A DNA stretch of 64,000 nt, from positions 2,232,001 through 2,296,000 of the forward strand of contig NZ_CP098518.1 in assembly GCF_023703795.1 (NCBI RefSeq), written 5' to 3'. The notes beneath the pieces are model-generated. The model saw nothing but the letters and a program-made list of their open reading frames with translations, did not search any database and was not told the DNA's origin. Made by a program: the position numbers and the translations under genes. The first letter of the stretch is position 1. Each line of letters starts with the position of its first letter. Shown one piece after another: positions 1 to 8,158 of this stretch. The stretch comes from Haloplanus sp. HW8-1 (lineage in GTDB: Archaea; Halobacteriota; Halobacteria; Halobacteriales; Haloferacaceae).

Positions 1-408
1 CGTCCGACGCTCCTCGACGCCGGCGAACTCCTCCTCCAACTGGTCGAACTGTTCGCGGTTGCCGGAGATGGCCCCAACGAAGCGGTCCTTCAGCCGGCGG
101 ATGCTGTCGCGGTAGTCCTCCAATACGTCGTTCCGGCGCCGCTGGAACTCCGCACGTTTTCGATCGACCTGCTCTTTGAGGTCGTCGACCAGGTCCTCCA
201 TCGCCTCGCGCTGGGCCGCCGCCTTCGTCTGTTCGATCCGCTCGAAGCCCTGTTCCAGTTGGTCGATGCGCTGTTCCAAGCTCCTGAGCTGTGCGTTCGT
301 GTCCTCGATCGAACTCCGGAGACTGGAGATCTCCCCCTTGATACCGCTCGCGGCCGCCTCGCCGACCTCTCGTGCGCTCCGGCTGGTGAGCGAGACTTTC
401 TCCGCCAT
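1..408 (-). CDS. Coiled-coil protein (partial, C-terminus outside window)
   Basis: The first 136 residues of a minus-strand protein that runs off the left edge. The visible part is almost entirely charged helix (Glu, Arg, Gln, Asp) with heptad-like spacing, for example SLEQRIDQLEQGFERIEQ near residues 44-61, so it is probably a long coiled coil. There is no signal peptide or membrane segment in the visible part. Its ATG (408) overlaps the TAA of the upstream 517-residue gene (TAATG), so the two are almost certainly co-transcribed and translationally coupled. I do not recognise a family. Its neighbour is a membrane-anchored coiled-coil protein, so a structural or scaffolding role at the membrane is possible, but that is inference. 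Confidence 0.75.
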   Translation of the reverse strand, partial: MAEKVSLTSRSAREVGEAAASGIKGEISSLRSSIEDTNAQLRSLEQRIDQLEQGFERIEQTKAAAQREAMEDLVDDLKEQVDRKRAEFQRRRNDVLEDYRDSIRRLKDRFVGAISGNREQFDQLEEEFAGVEERRT

Positions 409-1961
409 TATCGCAGCCTCCGTTCGACCGTCCTGGCCGCCTCGTAGTCGGACCTGACCTGGTGGTAGTCGCGCTCGGCGCGTTCCTTGATCTGCTCGTA
501 CTGTGTCATATCGATCATCTTCTGCTCTTTGTTCTGTCTGACTTCCTCGGCGTCGCGTTCCAGATCTTCGGCGCTCTCCATGATCGGCTCGCGGAAGGCA
601 TAGTAGAGACTCCGCCACGTCTCTCCGAAGACGGCCCCGCTGTCCGGCACCCGCGCCGTCTCCACGTCGCCGTGGATCTCACAGTGCCCGCGTCCGGTCC
701 CCAGATCGGGAAGGGTGTTGAACGCTCGTTTGAGCGACTCGGTGAGTTCGGGAATCTCCCGCTGGATGTCGTTACGGATCTTCTCCGTGAACTGCCCGTC
801 GTACCCCTCGTCGAGGTCACGGTCGCTCAGCGCCGCGCCGAGACTCCCCGTCTCCGAACTGAGGATCTCGGACACCAGATCCAGCCGTCCGTCGATGTCC
901 TCGACCCGCTCGGCGAGACACTCCGCACACACGTGTCGGTGGACGGCCGCCCCGACCGTCTCGCTGTACGCGTCGTAATGATCGGTCACCGCCTCCTCGT
1001 TCGTCTGAAGGCGTTCGGCGAACGCCGTCGCCTGCTCGTTGACGAACCGCCGCTGCTCGCGTGCCTGGGAGAGCAGGTCACCGCTCACCGCTTCTTGCTC
1101 GACGCCACGGATCTCGTCGACCGCCGCCTCGCTCTCGGCGGCCGACCGCCGGGTCGGCACGACCGGCAGGCCGTTCCCCTCCGTGAGGACGCCCCGCTCG
1201 GCGAACGTCCGAATGCTCTCGCTTTTCGCGTCGTTCGCGTGGACGTTCACCTCGACCACGTCGTGGGTGACGTCCGACGCGATGTCGGTCATCCCATCGA
1301 TTCGGTCGAGTAGCGGCCGTTCGAGTTGGCCGTGTTCGGCCACGTCCGGCGCGAACTGCTCCGCGAACGACGGCGAGACGACCGACTCGCCGCCGAGTTC
1401 CGCGTCGTAGGTGTCGATCAGTTCTTCGAGGCACTCGCCCTCGCTCGTCAGTGCGTCGCCGTCGATGTTCGCGAGTTCCAGGCGCGTCTCCGGCGCCTGG
1501 TTGAGGCCGTCGAAGATCATGAACCGCTCTTGGTACGGGATCAGATAGAACGGGACCGTCACCTGCGAGACGAACGACACCTCGCCGTCGGGCTCGTTGT
1601 CCCGAATGTTGCGGCGGTTGGTCTCGATCCGCTCGATCGCCTCCTGATACTGCATGTATGCGTATCCGCCGCTCCCCGCGGCGAGCAACACGCCGAGGCC
1701 GATCAGCGGGAGCGAGGGACTCTGCCCCCCGACTGCCCCGAACACGAGGAGGAGGAGTCCGACTCCGACACCCCCCGCGCCGAGTAGTTTCATCCGCCGT
1801 TTTCGATCCTCCGCCTCGTCGATGGCATCTTCGTACTGTTTTCTCCGCTCGAAGAACTCCCCTGCCGCGTCGGCAAATGCCCGGGCGAGTACCTCGGTCC
1901 TGGCGACCCGATCGTCCACCGGTCCGTCGTCCCCGAGCATCCCCGGTGCCTGATAACTCAT
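408..1961 (-). CDS. Membrane-anchored coiled-coil protein, unknown function
   Basis: 517 residues. Order: charged N-terminal helix (about 15-54); two closely spaced hydrophobic segments (about 57-77 and 84-103), forming a hairpin in the membrane; an alpha/beta-looking region; a middle section with Cys-His groups (HVCAEC around 343-348 and CEIH around 432-435) that could bind zinc; and a C-terminal coiled coil from about 455 to the end. A TATA-like box lies 28 nt before the ATG, so the gene looks leaderless and heads an operon with the coiled-coil gene that starts at 408. I recognise no named family. The combination of membrane hairpin, possible metal site and coiled coil matches the style of the neighbouring zinc-ribbon and SPFH genes, so it may belong to the same system. 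Confidence 0.8.
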   Translation of the reverse strand: MSYQAPGMLGDDGPVDDRVARTEVLARAFADAAGEFFERRKQYEDAIDEAEDRKRRMKLLGAGGVGVGLLLLVFGAVGGQSPSLPLIGLGVLLAAGSGGYAYMQYQEAIERIETNRRNIRDNEPDGEVSFVSQVTVPFYLIPYQERFMIFDGLNQAPETRLELANIDGDALTSEGECLEELIDTYDAELGGESVVSPSFAEQFAPDVAEHGQLERPLLDRIDGMTDIASDVTHDVVEVNVHANDAKSESIRTFAERGVLTEGNGLPVVPTRRSAAESEAAVDEIRGVEQEAVSGDLLSQAREQRRFVNEQATAFAERLQTNEEAVTDHYDAYSETVGAAVHRHVCAECLAERVEDIDGRLDLVSEILSSETGSLGAALSDRDLDEGYDGQFTEKIRNDIQREIPELTESLKRAFNTLPDLGTGRGHCEIHGDVETARVPDSGAVFGETWRSLYYAFREPIMESAEDLERDAEEVRQNKEQKMIDMTQYEQIKERAERDYHQVRSDYEAARTVERRLR

Positions 1962-1986
1962 ACGGTCGGAAATACTCTACCCGCTA

Positions 1987-1995
1987 CATAAAATT
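1987..1995 (-). promoter_or_regulatory. TATA-like promoter for the 517-residue gene
   Basis: On the minus strand the sequence reads AATTTTATG, centred about 30 nt before the ATG at 1961. This is the spacing of a haloarchaeal leaderless promoter. Confidence 0.45.
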
Positions 1996-2084
1996 GGGGC
2001 CCAAATCGGGGGTTCCCCGCGGGTCCGCCCGGGGATTGTGCCGATCGGCGGTCGACGGAGCGCGCCCTCCCCTCGGCCCGAAGG

Positions 2085-2091
2085 CATATAC
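2085..2091 (+). promoter_or_regulatory. TATA-like promoter for the 51-residue gene
   Basis: CATATAC lies 25-31 nt before the ATG at 2116, typical of a leaderless haloarchaeal transcript. It supports the small gene being real. Confidence 0.45.
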
Positions 2092-2115
2092 CACGTTCGG
2101 CCGGTAGACGGGGGT

Positions 2116-2271
2116 ATGCAGGTTCAGGTTCTGGAGTTCCAGTACGAATCGACCAGCATCGACGAGATGGAGTCCCAGATCAACGCCTACCTCGACCACC
2201 ACGACGTGAAAGACGTCCAGTTCTCCCGCTGGGAGGACACGATGGTCGCCTTCTTCGTCACCGAGGGATGA
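2116..2271 (+). CDS. Small protein, possibly Cse60-like
   Basis: 51 residues beginning MQVQVLEFQY. The start at 2116 was chosen over an in-frame upstream codon at 2038 because a TATA-like box sits 25-31 nt before it. The pattern is beta strand, helix (SIDEMESQINAYLDHH), beta strand, beta strand, reminiscent of the small sporulation protein Cse60 family of Gram-positive bacteria. That similarity is from memory and weak. It stands alone between two minus-strand genes of the zinc-ribbon/SPFH locus. No catalytic residues are evident. Confidence 0.65.
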   Translation: MQVQVLEFQYESTSIDEMESQINAYLDHHDVKDVQFSRWEDTMVAFFVTEG

Positions 2272-2287
2272 TCCCCGCCCGACTCGA

Positions 2288-4186
2288 TCAGGGGAACTCT
2301 TGGCCGCAGTCCATACAGAAGGCGTTGGAGTAGGGCTCCTCCGAGCCACAGTTCGGACAGACGATGATCTTCTCGGGGTCGTCGCCCCCACCCCCGCCCT
2401 GTGAGCCGCCTTGGGGCCCACCCTGTGGGTCGCCCTGTGAGCCGCCGTCGCCGCCGGGTCCGCCCTGTACGATGGTGGTGTCGCCGCCCGACGAGCCGCC
2501 GCCATCGCCGCCGACGATGACGTTGTCGGAGGTGTCCTCGGCCGCCGCCTCCGCCGTGTCGCCCATGCTGTCCATCGCCTTGTCGGTGGTCCGCTCCATG
2601 CGGTCCATCGACCCCTCCATCATGTCTTTCATCTCCTCGCGGAACTCCTTTTGATCCTCGACCCGCTCGCGTTCCTTCTCGGCCTTGTTGGCCTCCTGTC
2701 GGGCCTTCGCCAGTTCGTCGCTCTTCTGAGCCCCGAGCGAGTCGAGCTGGTCGGCGTCCAGGTTCTCCGCCTTGTCCATCTTCGCGATGTCGGCCATCTC
2801 CTCGTCCGTGTCGTCCAGGCTGGCGAGCGTCTGGGCGTCCACGTCGTCGCGAGCCTCGAGGCGTTCCTTCTCGACGTCGACCTCGTGGCTCTCCTTCTCC
2901 ATCTCCATCTCCTGTTTGCGCTCCTTCTTGTCGAGCTTCTGCTCGTCTTTCTTCCGCTTGAGATCCATCAGATCCTCGATCTCGGAGACGTCCTGCTCGT
3001 GCTCCTGCTCCCGCTCTTTCATCTCCTGCTCGTGGTAGATGTCCTCGCGCTCGACCTCGGATTCGGTTCGGGTGGTCTTGACGTCCTCCTCGTGTTCGAC
3101 GTCCTCCCGTTCGGCCTTGTGGCCGTGGCGGCGGCGCTTGTCCTTGAGGTCCTGTCGCTGTTCGAGTTCCTGCTCCTCTAAGGTGTGGTCGGCGCTCATC
3201 TCCGCCGACTCCCGGCGGACGCGCTGTTTCTCCCCGTGGACCTTGTCTTCGGTCTTTCGCTCCGTGCTCCGACGATCCAGTTGGCTCTCGCGGTCCCTGA
3301 TATCCTCTTTGTCCTCGCGGATGTCGACCTCCTTGCGACCCTGGCGGATCTCCTCACGGTCGTCGTCGTAGTCGAAGGAGATCAGTTCGACGAGTTCGAG
3401 TCCGTTGCTCTCGAGGACCGACCGACACTGCTGTTCGATCTCCCGAGCGACCCGACGCTTGACCTCCCGACTCCCGTAGAGGTCTTGGTGGTCGTACTCG
3501 GAGATGGTCGTCTCGAGGGCGTTCCGGATCGCACGCCCGAGCAACTCGTTGAACGTGCCGGTGGTCAGTACGTCGCGGTCGGCCATCATCGACCGGAAGA
3601 ACGTTTCGGGGTCGTGCATCGCCACGTCGAGTTCGACGGTGACGTCGACGAGATAGTCGCTCGCCGTCCGCACGTCGTCGAACGACCGGGCGACCGTGGT
3701 GCGACCCTCCTGAACCAGCACGACGGTGAGGTTGTGACTGGATCGGAGCTCCCGGATCTGTTTCCCGAGGCTGTCGAGTTTGTGTTTGCCGGCATCGAGC
3801 GTCTCGACGAGTTTCCCGTTGCGGAGCAACAGCGCCCGGTTGCCCGCCTCGATCTCCACGTCCTTCCGCCGGCTGAGCGTGGCGAGCAAGCCGTCGCCGT
3901 CGAGCGCCTCGCCGTCGACGCGTTTGGCGAACTCGTCGCCGGCCAGACGCCAACTTCCGTCCCCGGCGCCGGAGCCCGACCCCTGCTGGCCGCCGGTACT
4001 GGTGAGGTCCTGGCCACAGTTGGCACAGAACTGGGCGTCGATCGGCAACGATTCACGACAGTTGGGACAGTTCGTCGACAGCGACTCCCCACAGTTCGGA
4101 CAGAAGTCGCCGTCGGACGGCACACTTCCACTACAGTTCGGGCATGTCGAAGGCATTCGTTGTGTCTCCTGTCGGCTCCCGAACAT
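2288..4186 (-). CDS. SPFH/band-7 domain protein with N- and C-terminal zinc ribbons
   Basis: 632 residues. The N-terminus carries four CxxC knuckles (C15/C18, C29/C32, C40/C43, C54/C57), which make two zinc ribbons. Residues about 98-290 look like an SPFH/band-7 domain of the virion-core/YdjI type (GNRALLLRNGKLVETL, then helices with REIEQQCRSVLESNGLELV). A very long charged helical stretch (about 290-540) follows, then a Gly-rich linker and a C-terminal zinc ribbon with two CxxC pairs. There is no membrane segment, so it is probably cytoplasmic and peripheral. In Bacillus, similar SPFH/zinc-ribbon proteins are encoded beside a PspA homologue, and here an ESCRT-III-like gene lies 3 kb away. 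The role is probably a scaffold at membranes. The start at 4186 is the first in-frame ATG; 4156 is an alternative. Confidence 0.8.
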   Translation of the reverse strand: MFGSRQETQRMPSTCPNCSGSVPSDGDFCPNCGESLSTNCPNCRESLPIDAQFCANCGQDLTSTGGQQGSGSGAGDGSWRLAGDEFAKRVDGEALDGDGLLATLSRRKDVEIEAGNRALLLRNGKLVETLDAGKHKLDSLGKQIRELRSSHNLTVVLVQEGRTTVARSFDDVRTASDYLVDVTVELDVAMHDPETFFRSMMADRDVLTTGTFNELLGRAIRNALETTISEYDHQDLYGSREVKRRVAREIEQQCRSVLESNGLELVELISFDYDDDREEIRQGRKEVDIREDKEDIRDRESQLDRRSTERKTEDKVHGEKQRVRRESAEMSADHTLEEQELEQRQDLKDKRRRHGHKAEREDVEHEEDVKTTRTESEVEREDIYHEQEMKEREQEHEQDVSEIEDLMDLKRKKDEQKLDKKERKQEMEMEKESHEVDVEKERLEARDDVDAQTLASLDDTDEEMADIAKMDKAENLDADQLDSLGAQKSDELAKARQEANKAEKERERVEDQKEFREEMKDMMEGSMDRMERTTDKAMDSMGDTAEAAAEDTSDNVIVGGDGGGSSGGDTTIVQGGPGGDGGSQGDPQGGPQGGSQGGGGGDDPEKIIVCPNCGSEEPYSNAFCMDCGQEFP

Positions 4187-4361
4187 ACGCCGCGTCCCCC
4201 ATGGCGCGCTCGGCGAACCTCGTTATCGGGAAACATGATACGAGGACTGGAATAAATGTTGTCCCGGTCACGGCGACTGGTCCCTCCGACCGTTTACCCC
4301 GACGGTGTGGGTTTTTCGCGTCGACGCCGGTCCCGACCGCCAGACTATCCATCTGATAGAC

Positions 4362-5276
4362 ATGTCGACCGGGCAAAGATTGAAGGTGGTCGATTCGCAG
4401 GCTGGCAGTATGGTAGTTCCACAGATACTGTCGGTTGTGCTGTACGGGGCGGCAGTCGCGGGGGATCACCCGGATATCGACGCGCCGGAGAACCTCTCAA
4501 AGTTCAGTGGATTCATCCGGATCGGTGCGATCATCCTCCTTCTTATCGGATTGGTCACGGCTCTAGGGAACCTCAGTGGGTCCGCGCTCGGGGCGACGGC
4601 CTTTGCCTTCCTGGTCGTCATGGTCCTCGGCCTGTACGACTATACGATCATGGCCAAGAAAAAGCGCAAAGCGGCCAAAGACACCGTCGCCAAGGCCGGA
4701 AAAGAGTATCTCGAAACCAAAAAGGAGGTCGAAAAGGGCCCCGACCAAGTGACGAACGTACAGGGAGACATGGTCGATCGGAAGGACCAGCAGACTCACG
4801 TCGACCGGAGTACCACCAACGTCGACACCATCGATCAGAGCACCACCCGCGTCGACCAGAGCAAGACCGTCAAGGATCAGCGCACGCAGGTCGAGGACAG
4901 CGTCGTCAACCGCTCCGACATCACCGCGTCGGCCGAGGGCGGTACCGAGCACGGCAACCGCGGCGGCCAGCCCCGAACCGAACAACGGGAACAGGGGGGT
5001 CACCAGCCCCAGAACGGCCGTCGGCCACAGGATGAGCCACAGGCGCCACACACGGATCAGGGAAACCAGCGGCCGGCCGACAACGGTCAGTCCGGCGGCG
5101 GTCGCCCCCGATCCGACCGGCACTCACAGAGCGAGCCCCGGCCCCAGGGCAGTCGCCAGGAGCAGGGGTCGGCGGAGACCGGAGGTTCGTCCGGCGGCGC
5201 CCAGTACTGCCCGAGCTGTGGGGAATCGGTCGACGCGAACTGGAACACGTGTATTAGCTGCGGCTCCGACCTCTGA
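4362..5276 (+). CDS. Membrane protein with Thr/Asp repeat region and C-terminal zinc ribbon
   Basis: 304 residues from the ATG at 4362; the same frame stays open upstream to a GTG at 4305, which I judge less likely. Order: two or three hydrophobic segments (about 16-86), a basic helix, then an imperfect short-period repeat rich in V-D-x-S-T-T (about 130-190), a long Gln/Gly/Arg-rich disordered linker, and a terminal zinc ribbon (CPSC and CISC). This build (few membrane helices, low-complexity linker, double CxxC) is shared with the convergent gene at 5293-6078. It sits between the SPFH and AAA genes and is probably part of the same membrane system. No enzyme motif is visible. Confidence 0.7.
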   Translation: MSTGQRLKVVDSQAGSMVVPQILSVVLYGAAVAGDHPDIDAPENLSKFSGFIRIGAIILLLIGLVTALGNLSGSALGATAFAFLVVMVLGLYDYTIMAKKKRKAAKDTVAKAGKEYLETKKEVEKGPDQVTNVQGDMVDRKDQQTHVDRSTTNVDTIDQSTTRVDQSKTVKDQRTQVEDSVVNRSDITASAEGGTEHGNRGGQPRTEQREQGGHQPQNGRRPQDEPQAPHTDQGNQRPADNGQSGGGRPRSDRHSQSEPRPQGSRQEQGSAETGGSSGGAQYCPSCGESVDANWNTCISCGSDL

Positions 5277-5292
5277 GTCGGCGGCCGTCGGC

Positions 5293-6078
5293 CTACGGGA
5301 TCGACGACGAGCAGTACGGGCAGTGTTCCGCCTTGCCGGGAATCTCCTCGCCGCAGTAGGGACAGAACTTCGTTTCGTCCCCGCCTCCTTCGCCGGTCCC
5401 GTCACCGGACCTCGGCTCTTGGCTTGCCGCTCGCTCGGCGCTCCCGCCGGCGGCGTCCGTGGCCGAGCGACCCCGCTCTTGCTGTGTCGTCCTCGGCTCG
5501 GTGTCCGCTGCGGTCCGTCCCTGCGCCGCCCGCTCCGGTTCGGGTTGCGTGCCGGTCTGGGCTCGATCGGGTTCCTGCCGCCGCTCGGATCGCTGCCGTT
5601 CGGCCGCCCGCCCACGGTCCGCCTCGCTGCCGGCCTCCGCCGGGGCGTCCGGTCCGCCAGCGACCGACCCTTCGCTCGCCTCGCCGGAGGACGGTGCGGC
5701 CTTGGACTCGAGCAGTTGATCGCGGGCGCGGTAGCCGAGGACCAGGCCGATCCCCGACACCACGACACCCCCGCCCGCCCCGCCCGACCCGGCCACGAGC
5801 GACCCGAGGACGGAGAGGACGAGCAGCCCCATTCCCGCGTACCACGCGTACGCGCTCCCTCGCCTGATCCACAGACCCATCCCGAGGTTCACCAGGGTGA
5901 CGACACCGTAGACGCCCAGGACGGCAACGATCGTTTGCGAACCCATTGCCCCCATCCCGCCCGTCCCCCGACTCGCCTGACTCAGCATCCACCCCAGGAC
6001 CGCCAGCACGACAATGGAGAGGACGCCCAGTGCGAGAAAGTAGTTCGACCACCACTTGTCCCACCGTCGAGTTGTCAT
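5293..6078 (-). CDS. Membrane protein with C-terminal zinc ribbon
   Basis: 261 residues from the ATG at 6078 (MTTRRWDKWW); the 9-residue upstream extension would need a TTG start. Four hydrophobic segments lie in the first 135 residues (for example FLALGVLSIVVLAVLGWML and IVAVLGVYGVVTLVNLGMGL). A long Arg/Glu/Gln-rich linker follows, then a terminal zinc ribbon with CPYC at both knuckles. It converges with the zinc-ribbon membrane gene at 4362-5276 and lies downstream of the AAA ATPase gene on the same strand, about 100 nt away. The ribbon probably docks a partner protein at the membrane; that is inference. I know no exact family name. Confidence 0.75.
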   Translation of the reverse strand: MTTRRWDKWWSNYFLALGVLSIVVLAVLGWMLSQASRGTGGMGAMGSQTIVAVLGVYGVVTLVNLGMGLWIRRGSAYAWYAGMGLLVLSVLGSLVAGSGGAGGGVVVSGIGLVLGYRARDQLLESKAAPSSGEASEGSVAGGPDAPAEAGSEADRGRAAERQRSERRQEPDRAQTGTQPEPERAAQGRTAADTEPRTTQQERGRSATDAAGGSAERAASQEPRSGDGTGEGGGDETKFCPYCGEEIPGKAEHCPYCSSSIP

Positions 6079-6180
6079 ACGATGCCCCTGATCGACTACC
6101 GACAAAAAAACTGCCGACTGTCGTGTCTTCAGGCTATCAGATAATGGCGGTCGGCGGGGAGCGAGGGTGTCGGATCCCGC

Positions 6181-7374
6181 CTAGCCGTCCCAGTGTTCGA
6201 GACTCGGATCGGTCCCTTCGAGGGCCGCTTCCAGGTGTTCCTGGCGGATGTGCCGTATCTCGTCGGTCTCGACGGCTTCCTGAAGCGCTTCGAGGGCGGC
6301 GTCGTTGGCGACGACCTCCAGGTCCCGCCCGGAGTACCCCTTGCTCAGCTGACGGATCCGGTTCCAGTCGATCTCGTCCGGGAGCGCCGGCCGATCCCGG
6401 AGGTGAACGCGGAGGATGGCCTCGCGCGCCGCCGCGTCCGGCGGCGGGACCTCGATGCGCTCCTGGAACCGGCTGGTCGCCGCGCCGTCGACCTCGTCCG
6501 GGATGTTGGTCGCCGTCACCGTGATGACGTCCTCGCCCCGCGTCTCGGTCAGTTCCGTCAGGAACTGGTTGACCATCTGGCGTTCGCTTTGGGTCTTCTG
6601 GGAGCCGCCGCTCCGGGACGGCATCAGCGCGTCCACCTCGTCGATGAAGATCAGGCAGGGCTGGTTGTCACGGGCGACGTCGTAGAGTTCGGAGACGTTG
6701 TCCGCCGCTTCCCCAACCAGCGAACTGGTGATGTCGTTGGGCTCGACGTCGACGAAGTTGTAGCCGAGTTTGCCGGCCAGCGCCCGCGTGATGTACGTCT
6801 TGCCGGTCCCCGGGGGCCCGTACAGCATGATGCCGTTGACTACCCCGAGGTCGTACTCTTCGTACAGATCCGACCGCTCCAGCGGATCGATCACCTTGTC
6901 CCGAAGCGTCCGCTTGAGATCGTGCATCCCCCCCACGTCCTCGAAGTCCGAGTCGGGCGGTGGCTCTAGGTACTCGCTGGCGTCCTCGACGGTCTCCGCC
7001 TCGGCCGCCGATCCGGCACCCTCGCTTCCGTCCGATCCGTCCGCACGCCCCACGGCGTCGCCGCGGTCCCCGTCCGCGGACCCGGCGTCCCTTCCCTCGG
7101 GACCACGCTCGTCGCCAGCGGGCTCCCCGTCCTCGAGGGTGCCCGAGTCGCGGAGCTTCTCGGCCACGTTCGCGAGGTTCTGCGCGAGGTCGCGCCGCTT
7201 TTTCGCCAACGAGTCGCTGGACTCGGTGTCGGCCAGTTCCGCCATCGTGTCGGCACACTGTTCGTAGTAGGCCGCCGCTTTCGTGGCCTCCCCCTCCGAA
7301 CGAAGTTGGTCCGCCTTCGCGCGATACTCCTCGTACCGGTCTTCGAGGATGTCCCGCTGGATGCTGTCGTCCAT
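6181..7374 (-). CDS. Vps4-like AAA+ ATPase with MIT-like N-terminal domain
   Basis: 397 residues. Residues 1-80 are a helical bundle resembling an MIT domain (AKADQLRSEGEATKAAAYYEQCADT is typical of its second helix). An acidic linker (81-140) leads to a single AAA+ module: Walker A GPPGTGKT 186-193, Walker B LIFIDE 241-246, sensor 1 TATN 287-290, arginine finger near R302, sensor 2 SGRDL 348-352. The pore loop reads SSLVGEA, with Leu where Vps4 usually has an aromatic. One AAA module plus an MIT-like domain is the layout of Vps4/CdvC, which disassembles ESCRT-III polymers. The gene directly upstream (15-nt gap) encodes an ESCRT-III-like protein. The family could also be called Cdc48/FtsH-like; the Vps4 reading rests on the MIT-like part and the neighbour. 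Confidence 0.85.
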   Translation of the reverse strand: MDDSIQRDILEDRYEEYRAKADQLRSEGEATKAAAYYEQCADTMAELADTESSDSLAKKRRDLAQNLANVAEKLRDSGTLEDGEPAGDERGPEGRDAGSADGDRGDAVGRADGSDGSEGAGSAAEAETVEDASEYLEPPPDSDFEDVGGMHDLKRTLRDKVIDPLERSDLYEEYDLGVVNGIMLYGPPGTGKTYITRALAGKLGYNFVDVEPNDITSSLVGEAADNVSELYDVARDNQPCLIFIDEVDALMPSRSGGSQKTQSERQMVNQFLTELTETRGEDVITVTATNIPDEVDGAATSRFQERIEVPPPDAAAREAILRVHLRDRPALPDEIDWNRIRQLSKGYSGRDLEVVANDAALEALQEAVETDEIRHIRQEHLEAALEGTDPSLEHWDG

Positions 7375-7389
7375 ACTCGGCTCGGACGG

Positions 7390-8112
7390 TCAGAGGCCGT
7401 GTTCGTTCATGTCGTCCTCGATGTCGATCTCTTCGCCCTCCTGGATGTCGACGGACGCCTCGACGTTGGCCGAGACACTGGAGGTGTCGTCCTCGATGTC
7501 GATCTCCTGCTCGTCGAGTTGACCCGCCTCCACCTCCTCGATGTCGCCCATCACGTCGTCGTCGTCGCTCATCGACATGTCGCTGGAGGTGAAGTTGAAG
7601 TCCAGACTCCCCTGGATCCGCTCCATCATGTCTACCTCCATGTCGAAGTCGACCATCTTCTCTTCCATCTTGGCCTCGAACTCCTCGACTTGGAGGTCCT
7701 CGTCCATCACGTCGTCGATGGCCAGGTCGGGATTTTTGCTGTTCTGTTGTTCCTGCAGCAGTTCGCGGGCACCATCGATGGAGAGGATGGTCCCGTATTT
7801 CATCGAGGTCTTCTGGTATTTTTTCTGTTTGAGCTGGTACTGCTTCTTCTGGTTTTTCGCCTTCTTCGCGAGGACCTGTTTGCGCATGTCGTCCTCGCCG
7901 GCTGCCTCCTTTACCAGCTTCTTGTACTTACTTCGGTGCTCCTCGATTTCGTCCTCGATACGGCTTCGCTGTCGCTCCAGTTTGATCTTGTCGCGTCGGA
8001 GGTCCTCGTCCGAGTAGACGTCGGTGCTCAACAGCGTCTGATCCGTCGTGCCGAACTTGTTTCTGACCCAGTTTCGAACTTCCATGGTTCGTGTTCCATC
8101 TCGTACCGTCAT
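7390..8112 (-). CDS. ESCRT-III/Snf7-like helical protein
   Basis: 240 residues from the ATG at 8112; a second ATG at 8085 would give 231. Residues about 34-125 are a strongly basic, Lys/Gln/Arg-rich helical hairpin. Residues 130-240 are acidic (Asp/Glu/Met-rich). This basic-to-acidic polarity, the length and the helical content match ESCRT-III/Snf7/CdvB and PspA-type membrane-remodelling proteins. The tail contains the motif EIDIEDD twice (203-209 and 228-234), a possible site for the MIT-like domain of the ATPase encoded 15 nt downstream. There is no membrane segment or Cys. Assignment is from pattern and context, not from a search; a generic coiled-coil protein remains possible. Confidence 0.7.
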   Translation of the reverse strand: MTVRDGTRTMEVRNWVRNKFGTTDQTLLSTDVYSDEDLRRDKIKLERQRSRIEDEIEEHRSKYKKLVKEAAGEDDMRKQVLAKKAKNQKKQYQLKQKKYQKTSMKYGTILSIDGARELLQEQQNSKNPDLAIDDVMDEDLQVEEFEAKMEEKMVDFDMEVDMMERIQGSLDFNFTSSDMSMSDDDDVMGDIEEVEAGQLDEQEIDIEDDTSSVSANVEASVDIQEGEEIDIEDDMNEHGL

Positions 8113-8158
8113 GATACTTTCTCCGCTCGATACCTTCCGACCGACGTGGCGTCCGTTT

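Noticed and set aside
4305..4361. GTG start for the zinc-ribbon membrane protein
   Set aside because: The 19-residue extension has no family support and a downstream ATG (4362) gives a cleaner start.
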